Assembly (NCBI RefSeq): GCF_016741855.1
Contig: NZ_JAERRH010000006.1
Location: forward strand, 62,001-126,000
Direction of reading: 5' to 3'
Source: Streptomyces musisoli
GTDB lineage: Bacteria; Actinomycetota; Actinomycetes; Streptomycetales; Streptomycetaceae
DNA length: 64,000 nt
Below the pieces are notes generated by a model. It was not told where the DNA came from and ran no database searches. It was given only the letters and a program-made list of their open reading frames with translations. The position numbers and the translations under genes are program-made. Shown piece by piece: positions 33,634-42,496 of this stretch (positions are counted from its first letter, which is position 1; each line of letters begins with the position of its first letter).

Positions 33634-33744
33634 TCAGGAGTCCTCGATGGTGATGAAGGGGCCCCACTGGAAGTACCCCTGCAACTGCCGGTGCCGGTGC
33701 CGGTGCCGGGGGGATCTTCGACCGTCCGGGAAAGCCGGCCGCAT
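33634..33744 (-). CDS. Possible 36-residue peptide gene
   Basis: A short frame from ATG 33744 encodes MRPAFPDGRRSPRHRHRHRQ then LQGYFQWGPFITIEDS. The basic half followed by an aromatic, acidic C-terminus looks peptide-like, and the codons of that end are well formed. Against it, no ribosome binding site is seen, the ATG lies in a 19-bp palindrome (33735-33753), and the basic part is a CACCGG repeat. It could equally be the tail of a decayed gene. Confidence 0.3.
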   Translation of the reverse strand: MRPAFPDGRRSPRHRHRHRQLQGYFQWGPFITIEDS

Positions 33745-33827
33745 TGCGGCCGGGGACCCATGGGCGAAATCCGCACCGGCTCCGGCGGCCCGGCGTCCTG
33801 CGGGTCGGGCACGCCGGCGCCCGGGGG

Positions 33828-35948
33828 TCAGGTCTCGGTGTGCACGGCCGCCGCCGCCGACGACGGGTCCGTGGCGGTGAGTGGTTGTGCGCAGACGACG
33901 AGGAGGGCGACGTCGTCGTGGTCGGCGGGGTGCCGCAGCTGCCGCAGGAGCCGGTCGCAGGTCTCCTCCACGGACCGGTCCGCCGGTGCCAGGAGACCGA
34001 GGAGGTCTTGCAGGCGTTCGTCGATGGGGTCGTGGCGCGTCTCGACCAGTCCGTCGGTGTACAGCACGAGGCGGTCGCCGGGCGCCAGGTCGAGGGTGGT
34101 GGTCTCGAAGGGGACGCCGCCGACGCCGAGCGGGGTGCCCGTGGGCAGGTCGAGGAGTTCCGGCCGCTCGTCGGCCCGCACCAGGACCGGGGGCAGATGG
34201 CCGGCGGACGCCACGTGCAGCTGGGCGCGGTGGGGGTCGTAGACCGCGTACACACAGGTGGCGATGTAGGGGTCCAGGTCGCGGGTGATCTTGTCGAGGT
34301 GGGTGAGGATCCGGGCCGGTTCCAGGTCGAGGTAGGCCAGGGTGGAGGTGGCGGTGCGCAGGCGGCCCATGGTGGTGGCGGCCGGGATGCCGCTGCCCAT
34401 GACGTCGCCCACCGCGAGGGCGGTGCGGTCGCCGCCGAGGGGGATCACGTCGTACCAGTCGCCGCCGACCTCGTGGAAGGCCTGGGCGGGCCGGTAGCGG
34501 GCGGCGACCTGGAGGCCGGGCCGCCGCGGCGGGAGCTGCGGGAGCAGGCTGCGCTGGAGGGTCTCGGCGGCGCTGCGGATGTGCTGGTGCAGGACGGCGT
34601 TGTCGATGCTCAGCGCGGCGGACGAGGCCAGCTCGCAGGCGAGGGTGAGGTCGTCCTCGTCGAACGGCAGGGGGTTGCGGGCGCGGGCCAGCCCCATGAC
34701 TCCGATCACCTGTCCACGGGCGATGAGCGGGACGGCCATGTCGGTGTGGACGCCGGCCCGGGCGAGCAGGCGGGCGGCCTCGGAGTCGGCGGCGACCCGG
34801 GAGAGTTCCCGGCCCTCCAGGTGGGCGATCAGGAGGGGGCGGCGGGTGCGGATGCACTGGGACGCCGGGTGGTCGGCGTGGTAGGTCGTCAGGCGGCCCG
34901 GGGGAACGATCGCCTGGGCGGCGTCGGTGGGGTACGCGGTCTTCACCGCCAGCGCGCGGAACAGCGCCGGGCCCTCCTCGACGTCCGTACGGCCCGTCTG
35001 GAGGACCGAGTCCAGGAGGTCGACGGCGACCATGTCGGCCAGGTCGGGCACCACGACGTCGGCCAGTTCCCGGGCGGTGCGCTCCACCTCCAAAGTGGTG
35101 CCGATCCTGGCCGAGCTGTTGGCCATGAGGCGCAGGCGCCGCTGGGCCTGGTCGGCCTTCTTGGCCGCCTCGTAACGGTCGGTGACGTCGGCCACCACGG
35201 TGGCGATGCCCAGTGCCTGGCCGTGGTGGTCCTCCAGTCGGTAGACCGACAGCGACCAGGCGTGCTCGTTCTCCGGATCGGCGGCGGTGCGGCCCACCAC
35301 CTGCTGCTCCACCACGGGGATGCCCGAGGCCAGGACGTGCCGCATCACGGTCTCCGCCCCCCGGAAGGGTTCGCCGGGGAGGATCTCGCGGAAGCTCCGG
35401 CCGACGTGGTCGGGCTCGGGGACGCCGTGCATGGCGGCCAGCGCCGGGTTGATGGCCAGATACCGCAGATCGGTGTCCAGGACGGCCAGCCCGATCGGCG
35501 CCTGGGTGACCAGCCGGTTGGACAGGGCCAGCTCGCGCTCCACCTGCCGGAGCGTGTTCCGGTCCGTGGCCAGCCCCAGGGCGTAGTGGTCGCCGAGGTT
35601 GTCCGTCAGCCGCATGTTGCGGAACTCGATCATGCGGGTGCTGCCGTCCTTGTGCCGGACGGGGAACGCCCCGGCCCACCCCCGCCCGGTCTCCATCACC
35701 TCGGCGAACAGTGTGATCACCGCGTCGTGGTGTTCGGGGTGGAGGAGGAGCGGCGCCGCGTACTGCCCGACCGCCTCACTGCGGGCGTAACCGAACAGCT
35801 CCTCGGCCTGCGGGCTCCACATGTCGATCCTGCCGTCGGCCTCCAACAGCACCGCGGCGACGCCCAGCAGGTCCATCAGCCCGCTCGGGTCCGCCGCGGC
35901 ACCCGCCAGCGGATCCGCCCGCTCCGGGTGCTGCTTCGCTCGCCTCAT
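33828..35948 (-). CDS. PAS-GAF-SpoIIE-type PP2C phosphatase
   Basis: A 706-residue soluble regulator. PAS domain 1 lies near residues 22-140 (VAAVLLEADGRIDMWSPQAE), PAS domain 2 near 145-265 (IGLAVLDTDLRYLAINPALA), a GAF domain near 290-455 (DMAVPLIARGQVIGVMGLAR), and a C-terminal SpoIIE/PP2C domain near 470-690 with the metal motifs EVGGDWYDVIPL, AVGDVMGSG and DRLVLYTDGLVE. Such proteins dephosphorylate anti-sigma-factor antagonists in partner-switching systems. No anti-sigma kinase or antagonist gene is adjacent. ATG 35948 has GGAAGGAG upstream. Confidence 0.95.
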   Translation of the reverse strand: MRRAKQHPERADPLAGAAADPSGLMDLLGVAAVLLEADGRIDMWSPQAEELFGYARSEAVGQYAAPLLLHPEHHDAVITLFAEVMETGRGWAGAFPVRHKDGSTRMIEFRNMRLTDNLGDHYALGLATDRNTLRQVERELALSNRLVTQAPIGLAVLDTDLRYLAINPALAAMHGVPEPDHVGRSFREILPGEPFRGAETVMRHVLASGIPVVEQQVVGRTAADPENEHAWSLSVYRLEDHHGQALGIATVVADVTDRYEAAKKADQAQRRLRLMANSSARIGTTLEVERTARELADVVVPDLADMVAVDLLDSVLQTGRTDVEEGPALFRALAVKTAYPTDAAQAIVPPGRLTTYHADHPASQCIRTRRPLLIAHLEGRELSRVAADSEAARLLARAGVHTDMAVPLIARGQVIGVMGLARARNPLPFDEDDLTLACELASSAALSIDNAVLHQHIRSAAETLQRSLLPQLPPRRPGLQVAARYRPAQAFHEVGGDWYDVIPLGGDRTALAVGDVMGSGIPAATTMGRLRTATSTLAYLDLEPARILTHLDKITRDLDPYIATCVYAVYDPHRAQLHVASAGHLPPVLVRADERPELLDLPTGTPLGVGGVPFETTTLDLAPGDRLVLYTDGLVETRHDPIDERLQDLLGLLAPADRSVEETCDRLLRQLRHPADHDDVALLVVCAQPLTATDPSSAAAAVHTET

Positions 35949-36268
35949 CGCACGCGCTCCTTCCCTCCGCCGGCCTCATCGGCGCGTCCGCCTCGCCCCG
36001 CGGGTCGGGCGAAACGGATTACCCGCAGATCAGCAGCCCTTTCCACGATGAGGCACGAGGCCTGGGACGGCCAGGGCAGCGAGCCGGGGAGTGCGCCGTG
36101 ACCGAAGCCGATGCCCGCCTTCCGGGTGACCCTTGTTCCGTGTGACATCACCTCGCCGTCCGTTCATCACTCCACGTCTACCCCGGAGTGCCGCCGACGG
36201 TGCCGGACGGACGCCCGCATGGCACTCGGTCGGCGGCGGTGGCACCCGTCGGCAGGGGTCTCGGCCCT
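35949..36268. other. Intergenic region between phosphatase and aldo/keto reductase
   Basis: No gene is seen. The part near 35949-36050 should carry the promoter of the minus-strand phosphatase gene. Confidence 0.45.
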
Positions 36269-36288
36269 CGCCGGCCCGCGGGCCGGCG
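36269..36288 (-). terminator. Perfect 20-bp palindrome after the aldo/keto reductase gene
   Basis: CGCCGGCCCGCGGGCCGGCG lies 17 bp beyond the reductase stop. It can form a very stable hairpin on either strand, though it has essentially no loop. Confidence 0.55.
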
Positions 36289-36304
36289 GCGGAGGGGGTG
36301 GCTG

Positions 36305-37288
36305 TCAGCCGTTGAGGGTGTTCATCAGCTCGGGTGCGTAGCGGTCGCCGGTGACGGCACCGTGCGGGGCGACGGCCTCGATGGCGGCGAGGTCCTCCGC
36401 GGTGAGGGTCACCGCGGTCGCGGCGACGTTCTCCTCCAGGTAGCGGCGGCGCTTGGTGCCGGGGATGGCGATCGCGCCCTGGTGCTGGACCCAGGCGAGC
36501 GCCAGCTGCGCGGGGGTGACGTCCTTGGCGGCGGCGATACGGCGGACCTCCCGGACGACGTCGAGGTTGCGGCCGAAGTTCTCGCCCTGGAAGCGGGGGT
36601 CGGTGCGGCGCCAGTCGTCCTCGGCGAAGTCGTCGGGGCCGGTGATGGCACCGGACAGGAAGCCGCGCCCGAGCGGTGAGTAGGCGACCAGGCCGATCCC
36701 CAGCTCGCGCAGGGTGTCGAGCACCCCGTCGTGCTCGATGCCGCGTTCGAAGAGCGAGTACTCGGTCTGGACGGCGGTGAGCGGGTGCACGGCGTGGGCC
36801 CGGCGAATGGTTCGCGCGGACGCCTCGGAGACTCCGATGTGGCGGACCTTGCCCGCGGCGACCAGCTCGGCCAGGGCGCCGACGGTCTCCTCGATCGGCA
36901 CGTCCGGGTCGATGCGGTGCAGGTAGTAGAGGTCGACGTGGTCGGTTCCCAGGTGCCGCAGCGAGCGTTCGAGGGCCCGGCGCACATACTCGGGCCGGCC
37001 GTTCAGGCCGAGCGCGCGGCCGTCGTCGGTGATCTCCACGCCGGTCTTGGTGGCGAGCACGGCCGCCTCCCGGCGCCCGGCCAGCGCCTTGCCGACGAGC
37101 TGCTCGTTGACGAACGGCCCGTAGCTCTCGGCGGTGTCCAGCAGCGTGACGCCCAGCTCCAGCGCGCGGTCGACGGTGGCCAGGGACTCGGCCTCGTCGG
37201 TGGCGCCGTAGAAGGCGCTCATGCCCATGCAGCCCAGCCCTTGGGCGCCGACGGTCAGGCCCTGGCCGCCCAGTGCACGATGTTCCAT
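36305..37288 (-). CDS. Aldo/keto reductase
   Basis: A 327-residue NADPH-dependent TIM-barrel reductase. The catalytic tetrad is visible: Asp and Tyr in LLDTAESYGPFVNEQLVGKAL, Lys in VLATKTG and His in YYLHRIDP. YSLFERGIE and AYSPLGRGFLSG are typical of the AKR11/13-like quinone and aldehyde reductases. ATG 37288 has GGAGGA upstream. It is divergent from a TetR gene with paired operator half-sites between them, so it is probably induced by the TetR ligand. Confidence 0.94.
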   Translation of the reverse strand: MEHRALGGQGLTVGAQGLGCMGMSAFYGATDEAESLATVDRALELGVTLLDTAESYGPFVNEQLVGKALAGRREAAVLATKTGVEITDDGRALGLNGRPEYVRRALERSLRHLGTDHVDLYYLHRIDPDVPIEETVGALAELVAAGKVRHIGVSEASARTIRRAHAVHPLTAVQTEYSLFERGIEHDGVLDTLRELGIGLVAYSPLGRGFLSGAITGPDDFAEDDWRRTDPRFQGENFGRNLDVVREVRRIAAAKDVTPAQLALAWVQHQGAIAIPGTKRRRYLEENVAATAVTLTAEDLAAIEAVAPHGAVTGDRYAPELMNTLNG

Positions 37289-37305
37289 GAGGGTTCCTCC
37301 AACTC

Positions 37306-37372
37306 AGTAACTAACTGGATAGATACAGGACGGTAGACCTTCCGGACACCAGTGTCAATAACTAGGTAGTTA
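37306..37372. promoter_or_regulatory. TetR operator sites between the reductase and regulator genes
   Basis: TAACTAGGTAGTTA (37359-37372) is a 6-2-6 palindrome. AGTAACTAACT (37306-37316) carries the same AGTAACTA half-site in the opposite orientation. They lie next to the two gene starts and are AT-rich against the background, which fits control of both promoters by the TetR protein. Confidence 0.7.
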
Positions 37373-37390
37373 CTTGCTAGGGTGGCGAGC

Positions 37391-37960
37391 ATGCCACGGG
37401 ACTCCAACGCCACCAAGGCCCGGCTGCTCGACGCCGCCTTCGCCGAATTCGCCGCCTACGGCATCGCCGGAGCCCGGGTGGACCGGATCGCCGAGACCGC
37501 CGGGGCGAACAAGCGGCTGATCTACGCCTACTTCGGCAACAAGGAGCAGCTGTTCGACGAGGTGCTGCGACGCGCGATGGAGGCGGGCGCCGAGTCCGTG
37601 CCGTTCGACGCCGACGACCTGCCCGGATACGCCGGCGCGATCTTCGACCATCTCGTGGCCCGGCCGGACCTCATGCGCCTGCGGCTGTGGAAGCTGCTGG
37701 AACGCCCCGCCGCCACCGAGCCCGAAGCGGAGGCCCTCCGGCGCAAGACCGCGCAGGTGGCGGACGCACAGCGGCGCGGGAAACTGACCCCCGGGATGGA
37801 GCCCGCCGATCTCCTCACCATGGTCCTCGCCGCCGCCCAGGCCTGGTTCTGGGCGGACGAGGCCGGGCAGCCCTGGCCACCGGAGCGGCTGGCGCGCCAC
37901 CGCACGGCGGTCGTCGAGACCGCCCGCCGGATCAGCGGACCGAAGGCCGCCGACGCCTGA
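37391..37960 (+). CDS. TetR-family transcriptional regulator
   Basis: A 189-residue repressor. The N-terminal HTH is LLDAAFAEFAAYGIAGARVD then IAETAGANKRLIYAYFGNKE, the TetR signature; the C-terminal ligand domain is all-helical, with LWKLLERPAATEPEAEALRR and AQAWFWADEAGQPWPP. I chose ATG 37391 over a GTG at 37382. It probably represses itself and the divergent reductase through the sites at 37306-37372. Confidence 0.93.
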   Translation: MPRDSNATKARLLDAAFAEFAAYGIAGARVDRIAETAGANKRLIYAYFGNKEQLFDEVLRRAMEAGAESVPFDADDLPGYAGAIFDHLVARPDLMRLRLWKLLERPAATEPEAEALRRKTAQVADAQRRGKLTPGMEPADLLTMVLAAAQAWFWADEAGQPWPPERLARHRTAVVETARRISGPKAADA

Positions 37961-38121
37961 GGCGTGTTCGAAGCGAGGTGAGCGGCGGCGTGTCCTGATC
38001 GGGAAGGAGCGAACGCCGCCGGGCGGCGGCCACCCGGTTCGACGGGCGCGCCGCCCGCCGCCGGGCCACCGTCCACATCACCGCCGTCGACGAACGGCTC
38101 GACCTGCTTCGATACGGCCCG

Positions 38122-38532
38122 CTAGTCGCGCTCGGGCCAGATGAGGCCCTGATCGGTCCAGACGACACCCTTGTTGCGGCAGAGGCAGAAGGGGTGGCCG
38201 ATGGGGTCGGTGTAGACGCGGAAGCCGTAGCCGTCGGGGCCGGTGCAGTCCCGTTGCAGGGTCGCGCCGAGGGCCAGGACGCGGCGCTGTTCGGCCTCGA
38301 TGTCGTCGACTTCGAAGTCGAGGTGGAACTGCTTGGGGTGCTCGCTGTCGGGCCACTGCGGGGCGCGGTAGTCCTCCACCTGGATGAAGGCCAGTTCGAT
38401 CTCGCCGAACCGGATACCGGCCCAGTTCCCGTCACTGCCCTCCTTGACCGGGAGCCCCGTCACCTCGGAGTAGAAGGCCGCCAGCTTCATCGTGTCCGGG
38501 CAGTCGATGATGAAGTCGGTTAGTCGTAGCAT
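38122..38532 (-). CDS. VOC-family (glyoxalase/bleomycin-resistance-like) protein
   Basis: A 136-residue protein with paired beta-alpha-beta-beta-beta modules: LTDFIIDCPDTMKLAAFYSE ... GLPV and FHLDFEVDDIEAEQRRVLAL ... VYTDPIGHPFCL. These are the marks of the vicinal oxygen chelate superfamily, whose members are metal-dependent or simply bind drugs. I chose ATG 38532; the frame is open six codons further up. Function unknown. Confidence 0.88.
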   Translation of the reverse strand: MLRLTDFIIDCPDTMKLAAFYSEVTGLPVKEGSDGNWAGIRFGEIELAFIQVEDYRAPQWPDSEHPKQFHLDFEVDDIEAEQRRVLALGATLQRDCTGPDGYGFRVYTDPIGHPFCLCRNKGVVWTDQGLIWPERD

Positions 38533-38642
38533 CCCGCGATCTTGCCACAAGGTCCGCTTCGGGTCAGGCCCTGGAGCACTCCGCGCAGCGCGACACCGTT
38601 GCGGACGTCAGGCCTTCCCCCGCACGTCCCCTACCGGCGGTG

Positions 38643-39416
38643 TCACGCAGACGGTGAGGGCAGATAGCTCGCCAGGCCGCGCAGGATGATCTCCAGACCG
38701 ATGTCGAACCTCTCGTCGGCGGAGTCCGTGACCATGAGGCCCGCGAGGGCGCGCAGATGGGGAAAGTCCTCGGCGGGCAGCGACGCGAAGTAGTTCTGCA
38801 TCTCGCCGGCCATCTCGCGCCAGTCGGGGCGGGCCAGGGAGGACGCGTCACCGCCGTGCATCGCGGCCCGGTCCCGCCACATGCCCTCCTCCAGGACGAA
38901 CCCGTCGATGTAGGTGGAGATGAGGTCACCGGCCTCCGCCGCGATGCGGTCGGGCAGCCCCGCGGTGCGGAAGACGGCGAGCAACGCCTCGACGTGCGGC
39001 AGCAGTTCGGCGGTGAAGGGGACGTGGGCCAGGGAGATCCTGGCCATGTCGCGATGGGCCAGCAGGCAGTGCCGCCAGGACCGGGCGTAGTCCCGCACCT
39101 GCTCCCGCCACCGCTCGGGGTCCGGTGCGGGCATCTCGAAGCTGTCGAAGAGCCGGGCGTACATCAGCTCCAGGAGGTCGTCCTTGGAACTGACGTGGGC
39201 GTAGAGCGCCGAGACAGCGACGCCGAGTTCGGCCGCCACCTGGCGCATCGACAGCCGGTCGAGCCCCTGCCGGTCGAGCACGGTGAAGGCGGCGTCGACG
39301 ACCCGTTCACTGGAGAGGGGTTCCCGTGCGGGGGCCACGCGGGCACGGGCGGGACGCTCGCGCTCCCAAGGGGACGGCGGAGGGGCTGCGGGAGTGCCGG
39401 CGGTGTCGTCGGTCAT
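38643..39416 (-). CDS. TetR/AcrR-family regulator of the divergent DHA2 exporter
   Basis: A 257-residue repressor. After a 32-residue Pro/Arg-rich extension comes the HTH: VVDAAFTVLDRQGLDRLSMR then VAAELGVAVSALYAHVSSKD. The C-terminal domain (TetR class C) has YARSWRHCLLAHRDMARISL. The ATG at 39416 lacks a ribosome binding site (TAGACTGTTCTC precedes it), so the mRNA may be leaderless. The divergent promoter region carries six copies of a GAACnnnGTTC-like site, its probable operator. Confidence 0.92.
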   Translation of the reverse strand: MTDDTAGTPAAPPPSPWERERPARARVAPAREPLSSERVVDAAFTVLDRQGLDRLSMRQVAAELGVAVSALYAHVSSKDDLLELMYARLFDSFEMPAPDPERWREQVRDYARSWRHCLLAHRDMARISLAHVPFTAELLPHVEALLAVFRTAGLPDRIAAEAGDLISTYIDGFVLEEGMWRDRAAMHGGDASSLARPDWREMAGEMQNYFASLPAEDFPHLRALAGLMVTDSADERFDIGLEIILRGLASYLPSPSA

Positions 39417-39435
39417 GAGAACAGTCTAGGTGCGG

Positions 39436-39594
39436 GAGAACGATGTTCTCCGCGGCGAGCACCGTTCACCCGCCTTCAGAAACGCGATATATCTTGTCTA
39501 GGCCCTGGCATTGCGCTATATCTTGATGAACAGCGTTCTCCAGCCGAGCGCCGTTCCGCTACAGTGAACGCTGTTCTGTTGGTGAACAGTGTTC
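39436..39594. promoter_or_regulatory. Array of six GAACnnnGTTC-like operator sites
   Basis: Perfect sites: GAACGATGTTC (39438), GAACAGCGTTC (39528), GAACGCTGTTC (39566) and GAACAGTGTTC (39584). Imperfect: GAGCACCGTTC (39457) and GAGCGCCGTTC (39546). Within clusters they are spaced 18-20 bp. A direct repeat GCGATATATCTTG / GCGCTATATCTTG lies between clusters (39484, 39514), probably promoter elements. The TetR protein encoded alongside is the natural binder. Confidence 0.85.
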
Positions 39595-39666
39595 GCTGCT
39601 AATCCGTACGTCCCGCCGCGCCCGCGGTCGCCCATCGCGGCGCGGGCCTTCTTTCGAGGAGTTCCG

Positions 39667-41379
39667 ATGTCCACGACCGGTGTCGCGTCCGTCGAGACGC
39701 CCGCCGACACGCCGGCGCCCTACCGCCGGCGCTGGGCTGCCCTCTTCGTGATCCTCGCGGCCGAGGTGATGGATCTCCTCGACGCCGTGGTCACGAACAT
39801 CGCCGGCCCCGCCATGCGGGCCGACCTCGGCGGCGGTGCCTCCACCCTCCAGTGGCTCGCCGCCGCGTACACCCTCTCCATGGCCGTCGGGCTCGTCACC
39901 GGGGGCCGGCTCGGGGACATCCACGGGCGCCGCCGGATGTTCCTGGTGGGCGCGGCCGGCTTCACCGTGGGCTCGCTGCTGTGCGCGATATCCGTCTCGC
40001 CCGCGATGCTGATCGCCGCACGCGTCGTACAGGGGCTGTTCGGCGCGGTGATGCTGCCGCAGGGCCTCGGCATGATCAAGGAGATGTTCCCGCCGAAGGA
40101 GTCCCAGAAGGCCTTCGGCCTGTTCGGCCCGGTCATGGGGCTGTCCGCGGTGTGCGGGCCGATCCTGGCGGGCTGGCTCGTGGACGCCGACTACTTCGGC
40201 ACCGGCTGGCGGATGATCTTCCTGATCAACCTGCCGCTGGGCGCCGCGGCCCTGCTCGGCGCCCTGCGCTACCTGCCGAGGACGAGGTCCGCGAGCAAGC
40301 CGCGTCTGGACATCCCCGGGATGCTCCTAGTGTCGCTGGGCGCGCTGCTCATCATCTTCCCGCTGGTCCAGGGGCGCGAGTACGACTGGCCCGGCTGGAC
40401 GTTCGCGATGATGGCCGCCTCGGTGCTCGTCTTCGTCGCCTTCGGCGTCTACGAGTCGCGCCTCAGCAAGGCCGGCCGGGACCCGCTGGTCGTGCCCAGC
40501 CTCTTCCGCAAGCGCGGCTTCAGCGGCGGCATGGCCCTCGGGCTGGTCTTCTTCTCGACCATGCAGGGCTTCATGCTGGTCTTCAACCTCTACGCCCAGA
40601 TCGGCCTCGGGTACGCCCCGCTCAAGGCGGGCCTGCTGATGGTCCCCTGGTCGGGCGGCATGGTCGTCGGCTTCGGCGTCGCCCAGGCTGTCGCCCGGTT
40701 CGGGCGGGCGGTGCTCCAGGCGGGCACGCTGGTCATGGCGGCCGGCGTGTTCGGTGTGTGGCTGACCCTCGACATGGTGGGCGACGGCGTCGGCCCCTGG
40801 CAGCTGGTGCCCTCCCTGCTCGTCACCGGCATCGGCATGGGCCTGCTGATGGCGCCGTTCTTCGACATCGTGCTCTCCAGCGTCGAGCAGCACGAGACGG
40901 GCTCGGCGTCCGGCACGATGACCGCGATGCAGCAGCTCGGCGGCGCCTTCGGGGTGGCGCTCCTCGGCACCGTGTTCTTCGGTCTGCTGGGCGGCGGGAT
41001 CGCCGACGCCGTCGACCACCGCTCGGACGGTCTGCGACGGGAGCTGGCCGCCGCGCACGTCGCGCCCGCCGCCCGGGAGCACATCGTGACCGATCTGCGC
41101 GCGTGCGCCGCGGACCGCGCCGTCGCCAAGGATCCGGAGGCGACCCCGGCATCCTGCACGCGGCTGGACAAGGACACCCGGTCCGCCCTGACCTCGCCCC
41201 GGGCCGGTGCCCGGATACCCGCCGCGCTGGAGGACACCGCGTCGTCGGCCTTCCGCGGCGGCTTCGGCTCCGTCATGAAGTCGGTGCTGTGGATCGTGGA
41301 CGCTCTGCTCGCCCTGACCTTCCTGCTGGCGTTCCTCCTGCCGCGCCACGCGCGCCCCGAGGGATCCGCCGGTCACTGA
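39667..41379 (+). CDS. DHA2-family (14-helix) MFS multidrug exporter
   Basis: A 570-residue proton-drug antiporter of the EmrB/QacA group. Helix 1 holds EVMDLLDAVVTNIAGPAM (motif D1), motif A is GGRLGDIHGRRRMFLVG, and motif C follows in GLSAVCGPILAGWLVD. A long extracytoplasmic loop with two Cys (near residues 455-520) lies before the last helix. The ATG at 39667 has GAGGAG upstream. The dense operator array before it implies tight TetR control and induction by an exported compound. Confidence 0.95.
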   Translation: MSTTGVASVETPADTPAPYRRRWAALFVILAAEVMDLLDAVVTNIAGPAMRADLGGGASTLQWLAAAYTLSMAVGLVTGGRLGDIHGRRRMFLVGAAGFTVGSLLCAISVSPAMLIAARVVQGLFGAVMLPQGLGMIKEMFPPKESQKAFGLFGPVMGLSAVCGPILAGWLVDADYFGTGWRMIFLINLPLGAAALLGALRYLPRTRSASKPRLDIPGMLLVSLGALLIIFPLVQGREYDWPGWTFAMMAASVLVFVAFGVYESRLSKAGRDPLVVPSLFRKRGFSGGMALGLVFFSTMQGFMLVFNLYAQIGLGYAPLKAGLLMVPWSGGMVVGFGVAQAVARFGRAVLQAGTLVMAAGVFGVWLTLDMVGDGVGPWQLVPSLLVTGIGMGLLMAPFFDIVLSSVEQHETGSASGTMTAMQQLGGAFGVALLGTVFFGLLGGGIADAVDHRSDGLRRELAAAHVAPAAREHIVTDLRACAADRAVAKDPEATPASCTRLDKDTRSALTSPRAGARIPAALEDTASSAFRGGFGSVMKSVLWIVDALLALTFLLAFLLPRHARPEGSAGH

Positions 41380-41405
41380 GACCGCGCCGGCAGCGGCCGG
41401 CAGCT

Positions 41406-41433
41406 GGGGCGCCCTGCCTGCCGGGGCGCCCTG
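41406..41433. repeat. 17-bp-spaced direct repeat ending at a stop codon
   Basis: GGGGCGCCCTG occurs at 41406-41416 and 41423-41433; the second copy abuts the stop codon (TCA at 41434) of the minus-strand dehydrogenase gene. Confidence 0.7.
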
Positions 41434-42477
41434 TCAGCTGCTCAGGGCCCCGGGATTGGCACAGTGGGCCAGCGGCTCGCCGCGGAGGAAGCGGCCGGCC
41501 TCCGCGGCGACGATCCGGGCGGCCTTGTGGGCGACCTCGCGGCTGGCGCCGGCGATGTGCGGGGTGAGCACGACTCCGGGGGTGGTCAGCAGGCGTGAGC
41601 CGGCCGGTACCGGTTCGGCGGGGAACACATCGAAGCCGGCGGCCGCCAGCCGGCCCGAGTCGAGCGCGTCGCACACCGCGTCGTAGTCGACCAGCGCGCC
41701 GCGGGCGCAGTTGACGAGGACCGCCCCCCTCGGCATGGTCTCGATCCGGTCCCGCCCGATCATGCCCCGGGTCTCGTCCGTCACCCGCGCGTGCAGGGAG
41801 ACGATCCGGGAGCGGCTCAGCAACTCGTCCAGCGAAACGAGCCGGGCGACGCCCTGTACCGCTTCCGGCCGCACGTACGGATCGTGGACGAGCACCGTGG
41901 CCCCCATGGCGGCCAGCACAGCGGCGACGCGCGAGCCGATCGCGCCGAAGCCGACCAGCCCCACGACCGAGCCGTCGATCTCGACCCCACAGCGGGTGTA
42001 GTCGTAGTAGTCACCGCGCCACCTGCCCTGCTTGAGGTCGGTGTGGACGTCGCCGATCCGGCGGGCGGCGGCGAGGATGAGCGCGAGGGTGTGCTCCGCG
42101 GTGGCGACGGCGTTGCGGCCCGGGGCGTAGCAGACGGCGACGCCGTGCCGGGTGGCGGCCGCCAGGTCGGCGTTGACCGGACCGCCCCGGCTCACGCAGA
42201 ACAGCTCCAGTTCGGGCGAGGCGACCAGCACCCGTTCGGTGAGGGGCGCCATCTGGGTGACGCAGATGCGCACGCCGCTGAGTGCCTCGATCATCTCCTC
42301 CTCGGTCCCGGACGCCTCGTCGACCTCGGCGACCTTGCCGAACGGGGTGTGCGGCCAGGGAAGTCGCAGCTGCCGGACGTCCAGCTCGGTGCCGGCGGGC
42401 GTCGCGGCGCGCAGTTCCTGTTCGAGCAGCTCGGGCAGGACGAAGTGGTCGCCGGCGGCGAGGACGGTGGTGGGCAC
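41434..42477 (-). CDS. D-isomer-specific 2-hydroxyacid dehydrogenase
   Basis: A 347-residue NAD(P)-dependent enzyme of the phosphoglycerate/glyoxylate/hydroxypyruvate reductase family. VGLVGFGAIGSRVAAVLAAM binds the cofactor, and the catalytic residues appear as Arg in VNCARGALVD, Glu in FDVFPAEPVP and His in LTPHIAGAS. It sits downstream of the FGGY kinase/phosphatase genes on the same strand, so it may oxidise or reduce a sugar acid in that pathway. A 36-bp repeat array fills the gap to its upstream neighbour. Confidence 0.92.
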   Translation of the reverse strand: MPTTVLAAGDHFVLPELLEQELRAATPAGTELDVRQLRLPWPHTPFGKVAEVDEASGTEEEMIEALSGVRICVTQMAPLTERVLVASPELELFCVSRGGPVNADLAAATRHGVAVCYAPGRNAVATAEHTLALILAAARRIGDVHTDLKQGRWRGDYYDYTRCGVEIDGSVVGLVGFGAIGSRVAAVLAAMGATVLVHDPYVRPEAVQGVARLVSLDELLSRSRIVSLHARVTDETRGMIGRDRIETMPRGAVLVNCARGALVDYDAVCDALDSGRLAAAGFDVFPAEPVPAGSRLLTTPGVVLTPHIAGASREVAHKAARIVAAEAGRFLRGEPLAHCANPGALSS

Positions 42478-42496
42478 GGTGGTTCTCCCGGAGAGC

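Noticed and set aside
38030..38124. Short plus-strand segment reading RRRATVHITAVDERLDLLRY before a stop
   Set aside because: It looks slightly protein-like, but is under 35 codons, has no start and matches nothing I recognise.
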